Shown: positions 11,409 to 22,315, numbered from the stretch's first letter. The stretch: DNA of 64,000 nucleotides from Populus alba (GCF_005239225.2 NC_133286.1:19110572-19174571); one strand, 5' to 3'. The notes: generated by a model not told the origin, from the letters alone. Numbers and translations are program-made.

Positions 11409-12583
11409 AATGGCTCACAAAGATAACACTCAAATTGATCTTGAAAGTACGATGCTATTTTCAGAATTGGATCATTTCATTGCAAAATCACAAGAAAAGA
11501 GTGATGACGGCTTCAAAGAAATCGTCGCTGCCAAGTCCTTTAAGGTAGAAATTGAAGCATCAGTTATTGCGAGAAAAATTCTTGATCAAGAAGTAAGGGC
11601 AAAGATTGATAAAGCAAGGCAATGGCTGAGTCAGAAGATGGATGAATTCAAGACAGAAGAAGATAGTCAAGAGAAAAAAGGGCTCATTGTCTCAATGCCG
11701 ATTTCAAGCGATTCCAATCTAACAAGAAGCAGCTCTCGAGTAGCCAGAGGAGAAGCGCTGAATTTCTTTCTGATCCTGAAGCAATGGCTGCAGACCACTA
11801 TATGTCTTGTCTTCTAGGATGCTTTGAGCAACTGATGAATACAGTTCTTGGCGTGTCTGCTGAATTAGATGTTTCATTGAATTAATAAATGTTTTCATTG
11901 AATTATATTAAAAATCATAATATTTTCTGGCTTTTCTATGTTTCTAGCAATAATTACTCTGTGCTTATTGTCGATGATGATCGTAATGCTCGAGACACCA
12001 TTCAGAGATACACGATGCCAGTAGGGACAGGAAAGTATCGTGCAATGGAATTTCAAGAGGCGAAGAATGGGAAAGAAGCTGTTTATCTTCATCTTGCCGG
12101 GGCTTCTTTTGATCTCATTATTATGGACGATCAAATGCCCATCATGACTGGAATTCAGGTATATATTTTTTGATCAGCTTCAACTTATTAATGTTTTTAA
12201 AAACCCCATACACATTATGATCATAATATAATGACAGTTTTTATGAACCACTAACTTGGTATAGTGAAAAGGAAACAACTGTCAGTCTGCAAAATCTTGA
12301 TGAAATACAAAGGGAACGTTGATCCATCATGATTCTGAGGCCATTTTGGTTTAGTCTTGAAGCATAAAATTGTAAATTTCGTTTCCTGTATAAAAACTTC
12401 AACTGGCAATTAATGTCGTGATATACATTTTATATGATATTACATCTGCTCCTGATCATACAGCTGTTACGTAAGATGGGTGTTAAGAGTCGGATTGGAG
12501 GCGTCACTTCTGAGTCCGGCCACCAAGCTTTCATCGACGCTGGCCTCAACACCTGCATTCGAAAGCCACGGAGTCTTGCATAG
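11409..12583 (+). pseudogene. Decayed receiver-cluster unit 3
   Basis: Homologue of units 1 and 2. ATG 11409 opens the same first coiled-coil block (an in-frame ATG also exists at 11293), but a deletion of about 13 bases relative to unit 1 near 11772 shifts the frame and the product ends at 11817. The second coiled-coil exon is absent: sequence runs from exon 1 straight into the intron preceding the receiver. The receiver exon (11948-12158) is intact, with LIVDDD and IIMDDQMP. The last exon (12464-12583) has lost its normal acceptor with about 14 bases, but a new CAG at 12461-12463 keeps the frame, dropping three residues (ATQ); it ends CIRKPRSLA. An ATG at 11889 lies in frame upstream of the receiver, so a free-standing receiver of about 129 residues could be made if this stretch is transcribed. 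Pseudogene is the safer call for the full-length protein. Confidence 0.7.
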
Positions 12584-13272
12584 ATCACTGCATTCCAGCA
12601 AGCGAAGAAGGACTGATAGATCACAAGCTTGAGAGTTTCTAGGTCTCCTCGGTCTGTGTTGGGTCTTTTTTTCATGGTCCTTTGATGTAGAGTTGAACTC
12701 TACGGATAAAGTTGTAAAAACGAATAATATATGCGCTTCAATTTGAACAAGGAAGTGTTGCTTGCAATAGCTTAAGCATAAAAAGGCTGCTAACACGTTC
12801 GCCTTCACGTTTCTACACACCTCGTTTTGCGAAGCGTTAGCATACTTGATAACACATAAATAATTGTTCTTTTTACCAATTTTATTTTAGATGTCTTTGC
12901 CCCCTTGAGAAAAGGTCAGCAAGGCACCGGCCAGCACAATTCTCCACGAGAGGTCATTCAGTAAAATGAGGCAGCAAACTATCAAAATATCAAAGATTAA
13001 TGAGTTATAAAGAAACAGGTAATGCTCTAATTTTTTTGAAAATTAGAGTTACGAAAAAACTGCAACTAATTCAAATGCACAGAGGGGACATTATACAAGG
13101 CATCTCAAACAATCATGTCAACAAAAGCATCACCTACTATGACAGAATGTATGATGGGTATGTTGATCAGCACTCCACAGGCACCTTACAAGGACGACTC
13201 CCAGTTCTGGTTTATCTGGTTTGCTATTAATATTGTGGTCAGATGAATTTACTAATTATGAGTTCCAATAAT
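12584..13272. other. Spacer downstream of unit 3
   Basis: Unit-3 3' UTR-like sequence to about 12720, then DNA without a recognised gene. The open frame near 13000-13230 shows no family signature. Confidence 0.45.
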
Positions 13273-13728
13273 TTAGCTTTAAGGCGATCTCTTAAAGAAT
13301 ATACCACAACAATACGATACAGCTTGTTAAAAGGGCAGCAACTGTAGGTACGTGAGTGTCCTTGTGAAAGCTGCAGAAACTTATCTGTATTCACTCAGAT
13401 TAGAGAGCTTGACGAAGAAGATGATGTTGCTCTTCATGCTTCTTTAGGTTACATTCAAAGATGTATACATCGACCTGCTTGCTAATATTCTAACTCTTAA
13501 GAATTATTTCATGGAAGTTGTCAGTTTTTTTCTCATTTCTATGCTATGAACATGCATGTTCTCTTTACTTATTCACATCTACTTCTTCAATCATAATTTC
13601 CTGATAGGCAACAACACAGCTGCGAAGCTTATTTGGTGTGGAGAGTAACATTGTTGGTCTCACTCTCACCTATACGACAGAGTCTGAGGAAATAAATGAG
13701 TTCATTCAAGCAGGCCAACTAAATGGCT
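13273..13728 (+). pseudogene. Truncated tail of a unit-4-like gene
   Basis: About 455 bases match intron 2 and the first part of exon 3 of unit 4 (about 15535-15980), including the branch region, the CTGATAG acceptor (near 13609-13615) and ACAACACAGCTGCGAAGCTT. The match stops at 13728 in the codons for LNG and is followed by unrelated T-rich DNA, so the copy lacks the conserved Lys and the stop. No upstream exons remain. Confidence 0.8.
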
Positions 13729-14390
13729 TAATATTTTATTTTTTTAAAATCCTTTAATATTTTATAAATTTTAAATTAGTTGCAAACAAACACCTTAATT
13801 TTGTTTTATTTCTCAAAATTTTATTCTCTTTATCTTTTTATTTTTAACTTTCACCTTTCAAATTCTTTTCTTTTAATTTTATCTTTTAATGTTTTATTTT
13901 TTAAAAAATTAGTTGTCATAATCTTTTTCTTTCTCATGCTAAAATTTCTTTTTATCTTCTTTCAATTGATTTTTTTTTAATTAATATCATTTTTTTTAGA
14001 TTATTATAGTTTTGAATAAACATCTCGGCTTGGTTGTTGCTTCATTCTAAGACTATCTATTTTTATTATTGTATTAGTAAGTAAAAAATATTTTTTTCTT
14101 AAAAAAAAGTTTCAAAATCTAGTTAAATCCATTATTTGAATCGAAGATTTTGCAAGTAAGCTGCAAAGCACGGCTCGGCTTCGTATATTACCATCTCAAT
14201 TTTAATTTAATTGTAATTGTAATATATACTCTTTCATATAATAGCAAGTTAGCAACCAACACCTCTCCCGCATATTGTGAAAGAACCATTTCTCCTCAAC
14301 AGAAATAACTGCTCTTCATTTGGCGCTCTCTGGAAACTCACCAATTTCGGCCCCTCTCCCAAAAGCAAGAAAATCAAGAAACATACATCA
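13729..14390. other. T-rich insertion and unit 4 upstream region
   Basis: From 13729 to about 14020 the plus strand is strongly pyrimidine-rich (T and C tracts), resembling a transposon remnant that truncates the preceding fragment. From about 14235 the leader of unit 4 (AACAGAAATAACTGCTCTTC) shares words with the leaders of units 1-3. Confidence 0.5.
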
Positions 14391-16100
14391 ATGGATGGCA
14401 CATCTCACACTCTCATTGATCATGAAATCTCTCACATACTTGAACAGCTGAGTTTTTGTCTTGGAAACTTCAGTCAAAGGATGAATGAATCTCCCAAGGC
14501 TCGCAGAGAAGTTATCCAAATAATAAGGGAAGGAGCTAGAAAAACCTCCCAAGAAAGCTCAACCCATATGTTAATGACTGACGAAACCTCTCAAGTTTAT
14601 TATAACCTTGAGAGTACCGTTGCAGAACTGAATGATTACATTACTGAAACTGGTCGAAAGATGATGGCATCTGCCAATGTGTTCACGGAAGGCATCGAAG
14701 AACTGAAGAAAAACCGAGAAGAATCCTTAAAGTTATTCAGTGATTTAGTGATCAATATGAGGGGCATTGGTCGTGGAATAAGCCTTCTTGAAGAACGCAA
14801 AAAGATTGCTTATGTGAATCGATGGCTGAAAGAAAGGACCGTTGTTATTGATGAAACCATGAAAGAGGAACATAGTGCAACTGGATTTGACCAAACTACT
14901 GCTCCTGGAAGGGAGCAAGATGTGCTTGGTTTGGGGAATGGTAATGAAGAAGACGCAGAGGGGTAGGTGTTGTAGTTTTTATCATGCCTTTGCTTAGTTT
15001 GGACTGTAGAAGGTAGAACTTGCATGCATCTTAATTAACTCTGGTTCTCTTTTGATCCCAGAAAACTGCATTAAATTCCAATATTGCTACTATAGTTTTA
15101 GTCTTGGATCATATCATGGGCTCTCTTCAGATATGGCTTACTTTAAAGTTTCAGATCGTTTAAAATTAATTCTAATAATTGATATCCATTTTCATGTTCA
15201 CAGAAGCCGAAAAGAGAAGAAACCGGGGCATGAAGAGGTCAAGAGCAGCTCACAGGGTTCAAGTTCAACCGCTAGCGACAAGTTCTCTGTGCTTCTTGTG
15301 GAATATGAATCTTCTGATCGCTTATTCAACAACACGCAGATAATCGAGTTTGGAAGGGAAAATAATCTTGGGATGGAAGTTAAAGTGGCCAAAAGTGGAG
15401 AAAAAGCTATTCATCTTCATAGTCAAGGAGCTTCTTTTGACCTCATTCTTATGGATATGGATATGCCTGCTCATGTAACGAGTGGATATAAGGTATAGTT
15501 TTTTGACCTTCAACTTAAGAGAATATATTTTCGTAGCTTAAGGCAATCTCTTAAAGAATAAACCACAACAATACGATACAGCTTATGAAAAGGGCAGAAA
15601 CTGTAGGTATGTGAGTGTCATTGTGAAAGCTGCAGAAACTTATCTGCATTCACTCAGATTAGAGAGCTTGACGAAGAAGATGTTGTTGCTCTTCATGCTT
15701 CTTTAGGTTACATTCAAAGATGTATACATCGACCTGCTTGCTAATATTCTAACTCTTAAGAATTATTTCATGGAAGTTGTCAGTTTTTTTCTCATTTCTA
15801 TGCTATGAACACGCATGTTCTTTTTACTTATTCGCATCTACTTCTTCAATCATAATGTCCTGATAGGCAACAACACAGCTGCGAAGCTTGTTTGGTGTGG
15901 AGAGCAACATTGTTGGCCTCACCTATACGCCAGAGTCTGAGGAAATAAATGAGTTCATTCGAGCAGGCCACCTAAATGGCTGTATTGGAAAGCCACTGAC
16001 TGATGAAAAGATTGACTCTCTCATTCCTATCCCCGAAGGCAATAACTTACCCACAGCAGGAAGACAAAGGACTGCTCTATCCATGAGCTTTATGATTTGA
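14391..16100 (+). CDS. Divergent coiled-coil protein with degenerate receiver (unit 4)
   Basis: Three exons: 14391-14962, 15204-15492, 15867-16100; 364 residues. ATG 14391 follows ACATACATCA as in unit 1 (upstream frame to 14277 lacks an ATG). The single long first exon has two helical, heptad-like segments; the second (from about TDETSQVYYNLE to YVNRWLKER) aligns in spacing with the coiled-coil block of the other units. A Ser-rich linker precedes the receiver. The receiver has E224 Y225 where the acidic pair is expected (LLVEYES), retains D275 in LILMDMDMP, T306 in IVGLTYT and K329 in CIGKPLT. Loss of the second acidic residue to Tyr would disturb Mg coordination, so this looks like a pseudo-receiver with a kept acceptor site. 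A C-terminal tail of about 35 residues follows the receiver. Confidence 0.85.
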
Positions 16101-16807
16101 GTTTTGGGTGTATGTAATAGTCCATGCTACTTTCTTGTAGATGTAGGACGATAAATGAATTGTTGATCCAAATAAAACAGTCAGGGGAGAATAAAGACAA
16201 TAGTAGCTACAGATCGATAAGCTTCTACTACAGATTTGGCTAATCAGTAAACTAGGAGAGGTGGCTGTTTTAGCTATTGTGCTTTGTCTCCACCTAATTA
16301 TTGGCACGGTTCCAGTTTTGAATTTCACCATGGGATTTAAAGAAGGAAACATGGGAGAATGTGGCATCTGAGTTTCTTCTATCCATTTGTTGAAAATGAT
16401 ACTGATGATCATAACCTTATGAGAACCTCGAATCCTTCATAGCTTTTGTATTCATTAGGAAAGGTCTGGCCTCCTCAACAGCACAGAAATGATAGGCGAC
16501 GAGATCCCAGACATTACTAAAAAAAACTTACGATGTTTTTTTATTTATCGATTATTTTGATTTTTTTTGTGTGCAAGTGATTTTCATGTGTTTTTTAACG
16601 AGTCTAATAGAAAGGATGTGAATTTGAATAAGTAATAGTTCAACTACTAAAATCTTAAAAAATAACAATAATTCGACTATTGAAATTAGAGAGAGAAAAA
16701 GCTCAGCAAGTGTAAATAAAAACTAAAGGGGGTAAATGGTAATAGCTCAGGGGTTTGTACGGACTGGCCTAAAATTTGCGTGGTGACCTTTGCAGCCTTG
16801 TTTCTCC
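16101..16807. other. Intergenic DNA after the receiver cluster
   Basis: Unit 4 3' UTR to about 16200, then no recognised gene. Short AT-rich tracts near 16515-16600. Confidence 0.5.
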
Positions 16808-16870
16808 TGGGCTCATGTCATCATCTTTTCATGGGCTTTAACAACGTATGACTCAAAGGGCCCTGGCCCA
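16808..16870 (+). promoter_or_regulatory. Site II (TGGGCY) promoter motifs
   Basis: TGGGCT at 16808-16813 and 16832-16837, and GGCCCA (inverse TGGGCC) at 16865-16870, within 65 bases and about 360-420 bases before the ATG of the next gene (which has a 5' UTR intron). In plants these TCP-bound elements are typical of nuclear genes for mitochondrial respiratory-chain proteins, which agrees with the downstream call. Function inferred from motif knowledge. Confidence 0.5.
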
Positions 16871-17228
16871 ACTTTATCTTCCAGCTAGTGGTATCATTAA
16901 CTGGTTTCTCCCTAGCTCTCATATCCTCAACAGTCAATCCAAAGACGTTGTTGGTTACTTCGCGAGGTCTAATCTCTGCCTGCTGAACAGGTAATCTCTG
17001 CCATCAATACTTTTTATAAGTTGATTATTAATTTGGTTCTATTATATCGCTTTCATTATTATAAATTGATTGTTAATTTTGGATGTTCTAGGTTCTTAAA
17101 TTGTATACCTATCAAGTCCAAATTTGGCCAGAATACTTGATTTGGGTCTGCTTTGAGGGAATTCATGAACTGCGTTTTTTAATTCTGTGCGTGTTTGATT
17201 TGAAAGTTAGGTTTTTTAGGAAGAGAAG

Positions 17229-17504
17229 ATGGGGTTTATCATGGAATTTGCTGAGAATTTGATTCTGAGGTTAATGGAGGATCCAAAGGAGAGGGACCGG
17301 AAGTTCAGGGAGCGTGTATATGCAGTTAAGGATCGATGCCAAAAGACCAAGGAAATGTGGAGCTATCCTCTTCGCCCTTATGGGTTTTGGACATTTGAGC
17401 GCCACAATGCGCAGCTTGCTTGGGATGCTAAGATTAGCCAGGTTCCTGGTCGGAGGGACCCCTATGATGACCTCCTTCAAGATAGTTATGGCTTCCCCAA
17501 GTGA
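17229..17504 (+). CDS. Small plant mitochondrial complex I-type protein
   Basis: Single coding exon, 91 residues, starting MGFIMEFAENLILRLMEDP and ending with a tract containing RPYGFWTFERHN and QVPGRRDPYDDLL. The word pattern matches a conserved small plant protein that I remember as a mitochondrial complex I-associated subunit (Arabidopsis At4g00585 group); this was not checked. No transmembrane segment or cleavable presequence is evident. A 5' UTR intron is likely: donor CAG|GTAATC at 16991 and acceptor TTTTTTAG at 17219, just before the ATG. A 3' UTR intron also fits: donor CTCAAG|GTTTGT at 17520 and acceptor GATGCAG at 18688, with the final UTR exon running to about 18900. The stop is 16 bases before that donor, short enough not to provoke nonsense-mediated decay. 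Confidence 0.7.
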   Translation: MGFIMEFAENLILRLMEDPKERDRKFRERVYAVKDRCQKTKEMWSYPLRPYGFWTFERHNAQLAWDAKISQVPGRRDPYDDLLQDSYGFPK

Positions 17505-17519
17505 ATGAATTCACTCAAG

Positions 17520-18688
17520 GTTTGTTTTTCCAGTTCTATTGAGTTTAAATTAGATTGGTTTTATGTTGATATTTGTGGGGTGAGGATTATGTTATGCTGA
17601 ATTATTGATTGAGGGTGTTGTTGGATTTTCGTTTTGTTGGTTTTGTGCTCCAATGTTTTCTTGCATTCATGTGGTGTCAATTGTTTTATTGAATGACATG
17701 GTTGTTGCAAAGTATATGATCCTGCAACGATTCGGGGGCATGGAAACTAAGGTGATTTTCAGTTTACTCTTATCTTAGAAGATCTGCAATTTGAGATAAA
17801 TTGTCACCTAAACTCAATCAAAGAAGCTTTTTGCTCTAGAATGAATGACTTTTGTAACTCTTGATAAACATGTCAATTGCTTTGACAATGAGAATATGAG
17901 ATTGCTTGGAGGGGCAATGATGGCTTAGCTATTGAAAATGTAAGAAAATGCAGTAATATTTTGATCTCATGATGGATTTGATGGCGTAAGACTATATTTT
18001 CCTTCATTTGATTTCACTATTTGCATGCATGCACTTTTTATCTCTGTTTGTTAGAAGGGATAAGCTTCATGTCTATTCTAACATGGCAATGAGTTGTTTT
18101 ACTCTTCTTTTTTTTTTAATTGCTTCTTTGCCTTTTGAGAATTGTAACCAACAATTCAAATATAACTGATGTTCTTCATACTTTTAGTTGAAAGTAACCA
18201 TACTGCTTGCTCGTAGTGGAGTTTGTTTGTGTGGAATACCAGTCTATAATACATTTCTTATTCTTAGGTTTTTATATAGTTTGAATATTTCTATGAGATT
18301 TATTGCATTTCACCAGATTTGGGATGAAGCAGCATAGATTATGTGTTGGAACCATGAAACTGATTTAGTGGTTGATTGGAAAGGTGCACAGTGTTTGAAG
18401 TTATTCAATTTTTGGTATTTTCCATAGCAAATAAAAGTTGTTTTTTCTGTACTTCTAATTATGTATGGTGCCGTCCTCATCCAAAGCTTCATCTTCTGGG
18501 TTATTGCATAGACTTTGTTAAAGTGAAACCTAGTTTATCATCATATCAAGATATATGTGGAAGCGTATTATATTTGAGTCTCGTGGAGAACTCTTTATTC
18601 TTTTAAACCTTCCAAGTATGTCCTGTGACCGTAACTGACTTGTTTGATCATGCCATCAGTACTCATTAATTTTGTCCCATTGATGCAG
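17520..18688 (+). other. Probable 3' UTR intron and following 3' UTR
   Basis: Between the stop of the small complex I-type gene and the next gene there is a T-rich stretch bounded by good donor and acceptor sites. It holds only short, unrelated open frames. Interpreted as a long 3' UTR intron; a transcript would be needed to confirm. Confidence 0.5.
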
Positions 18689-18899
18689 AAAGTTCAGTTT
18701 CCATTAGCAGACTGACAAGAAGCTTTCTTGGAGAAACGGGTGTGGAGATTGATGTTTAAGCTCTTTTCTTTTTCTTGTCTCGGAGTCATGTATTCTGTGG
18801 ACTGTACGGATGTCAGCTGATTTCGTAATACCCTGGATGTCCGAGACTTGTTCATGAGTTTGAATAATTGCCCATATAACTTGTCAATGGAATTGAATG

Positions 18900-19653
18900 T
18901 TCATGACTACTCCTATTCTTCCTACTCTTTCCTCACAAATAAATTCCCTCCGGTGTTCTTTAACTTGGTCAGGGAAAGTTTTTTTTATTCTTCTTACACA
19001 TCGGCATTGGTCCTAGATATTCCTGCCGTCTTGCTCCCCTTCCTTCGTGGGGGATGGCATCGACAGAGTAACTGGTTAGAATTTGTACTGCAAGATAATC
19101 AAGAATAACAGATGCAACTGCACCTAGTGATTCTTTATAATAATGTTCAGATTTCAAACCATGAAGACGATTTCTGAGATGTTTATTAGCGGCCTGTTCA
19201 TCATGCTGTAAAACCTGCTCTATGCCATCTCTTCACGATGTAACAGAATATTTTGAGAACTGAAGCAGGAGGAACCTACGCGTTCTCTAATGAAAATAGA
19301 AGCGAAGTAAACTTGAAACCCTGAAGCACACAGGATCTTTATCCTTATTATATAACGCAAAGTAAGATGTACTGAAAAAGCAAACCACCCATGAAGCAGC
19401 ATCGAATTTAAGGCTCTTTTCCCTCACGAGAACCATATCTGGCGGAAGGCAAGCAACCACTGCTTTAAACTAGACAATGGCGAAACGAAAGAGGGTCCAA
19501 CAAGCCAACCCATCAGGCCAGAGGATCTAGATAACAGGTAGCATATCCTAACGACATAATCTAATACAGTGCTGTAATCTACGACATAGATACGAGGTAG
19601 AATTACAAAAAACTCACATCCATTGATATGAGAAAAAGGATCAACTGAATTAA
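18900..19653. other. Convergent intergenic region
   Basis: Lies between the plus-strand complex I-type gene and the minus-strand REF/SRPP gene. No gene recognised; probably 3' UTR sequence of one or both. Confidence 0.45.
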
Positions 19654-19763
19654 TTTACATATTAGCACGCAGTTCATGTTTCAACCAACACCCTCAAACC
19701 CTATCAGATTTACATATTAGCACGCAGTTCATGTTTCAACCCACACCCACAAACCCTATCAGA
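19654..19763. repeat. 55-bp tandem duplication
   Basis: Two nearly identical copies (19654-19708 and 19709-19763) of a unit containing TATTAGCACGCAGTTCATG and AAACCCTATCAGAT, differing at a few bases. Located in the presumed 3' UTR of the REF/SRPP gene. Confidence 0.85.
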
Positions 19764-19818
19764 TTTTCACCAGCCATGCTACTAGGCTAAGGATGCCCTT
19801 GCACGAAATGCATTTTTT

Positions 19819-20599
19819 TTAATCAGAGTCTGATGAACTCGAATCTTTACGTGCAGTTGCATCTTCTTTCTTCTCTGCTGCTTCATCTTGCTTGAATGCC
19901 TTGGAGATCTCCTCAATCGGAACCACTGGCAGGTAACCAAACACTGTATAGCCCTTCTGGTTCATCTCCTTGACGAAATGGTTGTACTTATCTGACCAAT
20001 GCGCAGCTGCTGGAACAGCCACCCCTGCAACTTTGTGGAAAAAGGAAAACTGGTCGAGTTTAACCCACACCTTCACAGATTCAGTGAGGAACAAATGCTT
20101 AGACTCTGTAGCTACATAGTGCAAAGCAGCGCGCGGTCCTCCTGCTTGAAACTCGTTCGCAAGTACTTTCGCCTTTTCTGAAGCTTTCTCAATCAAATAG
20201 TGTGTTTGGCTCACAACTTGCTTCGCAACAGGAGGAGCATGCTTATCAAACTTGGCTGTTGCTCCATCTACCTGCAGACATAGAAAGAAAAAACCTCAAG
20301 AATCAAATGAGAAAAAAAGATGACGATGAAACAAAATGGGATGAAAAGATTACCTTGTGATCAAGAAAGACAAGAAGATGATCAGGGACGCCCTTGAGTT
20401 TATCATAAACAGGACTCACCACAGCATTAACAGTACCCTCAACAGCTCCAACGGGTGATCTCAAAGGCCCGGAGTTACGTTTCGCATAATCATAAAGATT
20501 GGAAACGGAAACCAAAATCTGAATCGTAGCTATCCTCACAAACCCTAAGTGCTTCAGCTCTAAATCTTTCTTACTGCTGTCTACCTCCATCATCCGCAT
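19819..20599 (-). CDS. REF/SRPP-like (rubber elongation factor family) stress protein
   Basis: Two exons on the minus strand, 20599-20354 and 20271-19819; 232 residues. The start is the ATG at 20599 (MRMMEVDSS); the frame upstream has only a TTG. Family words: LKHLGFVRIATIQ, YDYAKRNSGPLRSPVGAVEG, VVSPVYDKLKGVP, HWSDKYNHFVKEMNQKGYTVF and YLPVVPIEEI. The C-terminal tail is charged and Ser-rich. REF/SRPP proteins coat lipid droplets or rubber particles; in non-rubber plants they are associated with drought and other stress (family knowledge). The intron has GT-AG ends (GTAATC, CTGCAG). Exon phase is 0. Function is expected to be in lipid-droplet stability rather than rubber synthesis. Confidence 0.9.
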
Positions 20600-20685
20600 C
20601 AAGATTTGTCTACTTATTTGTTTCTGATTCTTTGCGGTTCTTCAGATTTTGGAGTGTATAGGAGTTTAGAGTCAGGTTTTGCGTT

Positions 20686-20876
20686 TATCTATATAGAAAG
20701 GAAGGGAGTGTGATTCGTGTGTGAGTGAATCTGATTCGTGAGGGTGATCTGACGGTTGAAATGAGATCTAGATGGACGGTATCATAACGTGTCCCCTTGT
20801 TTGGAATCCAGATTTGATGAGGATGTGTGGGGTCATGTGGTGGGGTCTAGGAGGAGGCTTCGTGAAGGACACGTGG
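20686..20876 (-). promoter_or_regulatory. REF/SRPP promoter: TATA-like site and ACGT boxes
   Basis: CTATATAGATA at 20688-20697 reads as a TATA-like site about 90 bases before the ATG on the minus strand. Further upstream ACGTGTCC (20787-20794) and CACGTG (20870-20875) are ABRE/G-box cores. Such ACGT boxes commonly mediate abscisic-acid response, consistent with a stress-responsive REF/SRPP gene. Motif-based inference only. Confidence 0.4.
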
Positions 20877-20879
20877 TTA

Positions 20880-22037
20880 TGGTTGGAGCGGTGGAGGGCG
20901 GAAATATCTGGGAAGCTGCAATAAAATTTCGTGCTTTGGCTGCAATAAAATGCGCCTTTAGCTGTCCTTTTTTGGTTGGCTGCTGTGGAACATTGTTTTG
21001 GACAAAGGGGATTTGTACTTCCCATGACCGACAAATTTAGTAAGTATTTTAAGAAGAATAAAATTTGTTTCAAATTATTTTTCTTTTTTTTTCTTGGACA
21101 TTCAAGGGGTCCATAGAATATCTACGGAAATAAAATATATAGATCCCTCCTCCCAAGAGGTGACCCTCTCCTTTCTCACAATATAAAATTTGTTGAACTA
21201 AAATCTATTAGAATTGAGTACAGCGTTAAGTTAATAAAGAATCGTCGACATATGGTGGTTAGAGGATAAATAGTCAGGAGATAATGCCTCATCATTGATC
21301 AGCCAGAAAAGTTTTAAAGGAATTCGATGTATAATTTAATTCATCAAATTTTAAATTTATTTTTTATTTTAAAATTGTAAGATTAAAAAATATTATCAAT
21401 TCTTAGCTTTTTTTGAATTTTCCGATTTTTGTTTTCAAATTTTCTAACCCGAATTATTATTTTATTCTTTGGATTATATTTTGAAAAATTCGAGTGAATC
21501 TCTTTTTGGCTCCGATCTTAGTGAAAAATTACTTATATATTTATGAATTGAAAAAAAAATATATTTTTTATTTCGAGTAATTTGGATTTTCTTGAACTCT
21601 CACCCTATTTTCTTTAAAATTATTTTAGAGAATTCCGGAAGTTCTTATTCTCTGAATATTTTCAAAAACCTTGACTTGAATAGGTTCAGAATTTTCAAAA
21701 CTTTTTAAATAATAGGCTTCTTCTTATATATATAGGGGAAACTTACTGACCCAATAATCTAATCTAATCTATATCAATAATTGTTTGATGCTCATGACCA
21801 GTAGTAGCGTTTAACCTATGTTTATCAAGGAGGATGGATTGAGTAAAAAGAAGTGATAAAAAACAAAGGATGGATAACTTACTATCCATCTAGTTGTTTA
21901 GATAAAAGAAATGGGAAGTATAAGAACAAATGATCATCTAAATTAAAAATTACAAAGATTATATATATGTATATAAAAAAAATGGTAGTGGTCAATCTTT
22001 TTAAACTAGAAGAATTCAAAATTATAAGTGAGAAGGG
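20880..22037. other. AT-rich intergenic DNA
   Basis: No gene seen. Contains homopolymer-rich DNA (21065-21095, 21350-21620) and diffuse repeat-like sequence. Confidence 0.5.
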
Positions 22038-22045
22038 GTTGGAGG

Positions 22046-22315
22046 CATAGTTTTAAGATCCAGTCTAATTAAGGCTTGGGTTTTGACCTAATCACCGGGT
22101 CAGCCGAGTCAATTTTTTTTAAAAAAAATCAAAACGATGTTATTTTAGTAAAAAAAAAAAAAAAAAAATCAACGGGTTTGAAACCGAGTCTTACAGGATT
22201 AACTAGGTCACACTGGGTTTTTCATTCCCTCTTTATTTTTTTTAATCTAACCTGATTTCATCCATAGGTCTGTCAGATCCCGAGTCGACTTGTCAAGCCG
22301 GGTTTTAAAACTATG
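22046..22315. mobile_element. MITE with 8-bp target duplication (hAT-like)
   Basis: 270-bp element with inverted ends: CATAGTTTTAAGATCC at the left and GGTTTTAAAACTATG at the right. It is flanked by an 8-bp direct repeat, GTTGGAGG (22038-22045) and GTTGGGGG (22316-22323), one mismatch. Eight-base duplications are characteristic of hAT-superfamily insertion. The interior has CCGGGTCAGCCGAGTC and GAGTCGACTTGTCAAGCCGG, words I associate with an abundant poplar repeat. No transposase coding capacity. Confidence 0.75.

Noticed and set aside
13780..13980. 66-residue hydrophobic open frame.
   Set aside because: It is a translation of T-rich low-complexity DNA; the apparent membrane character is compositional.
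14277..14390. Longer N-terminus for unit 4.
   Set aside because: The frame opens with GTG, not ATG, and the sequence matches the 5' leaders of the other units.
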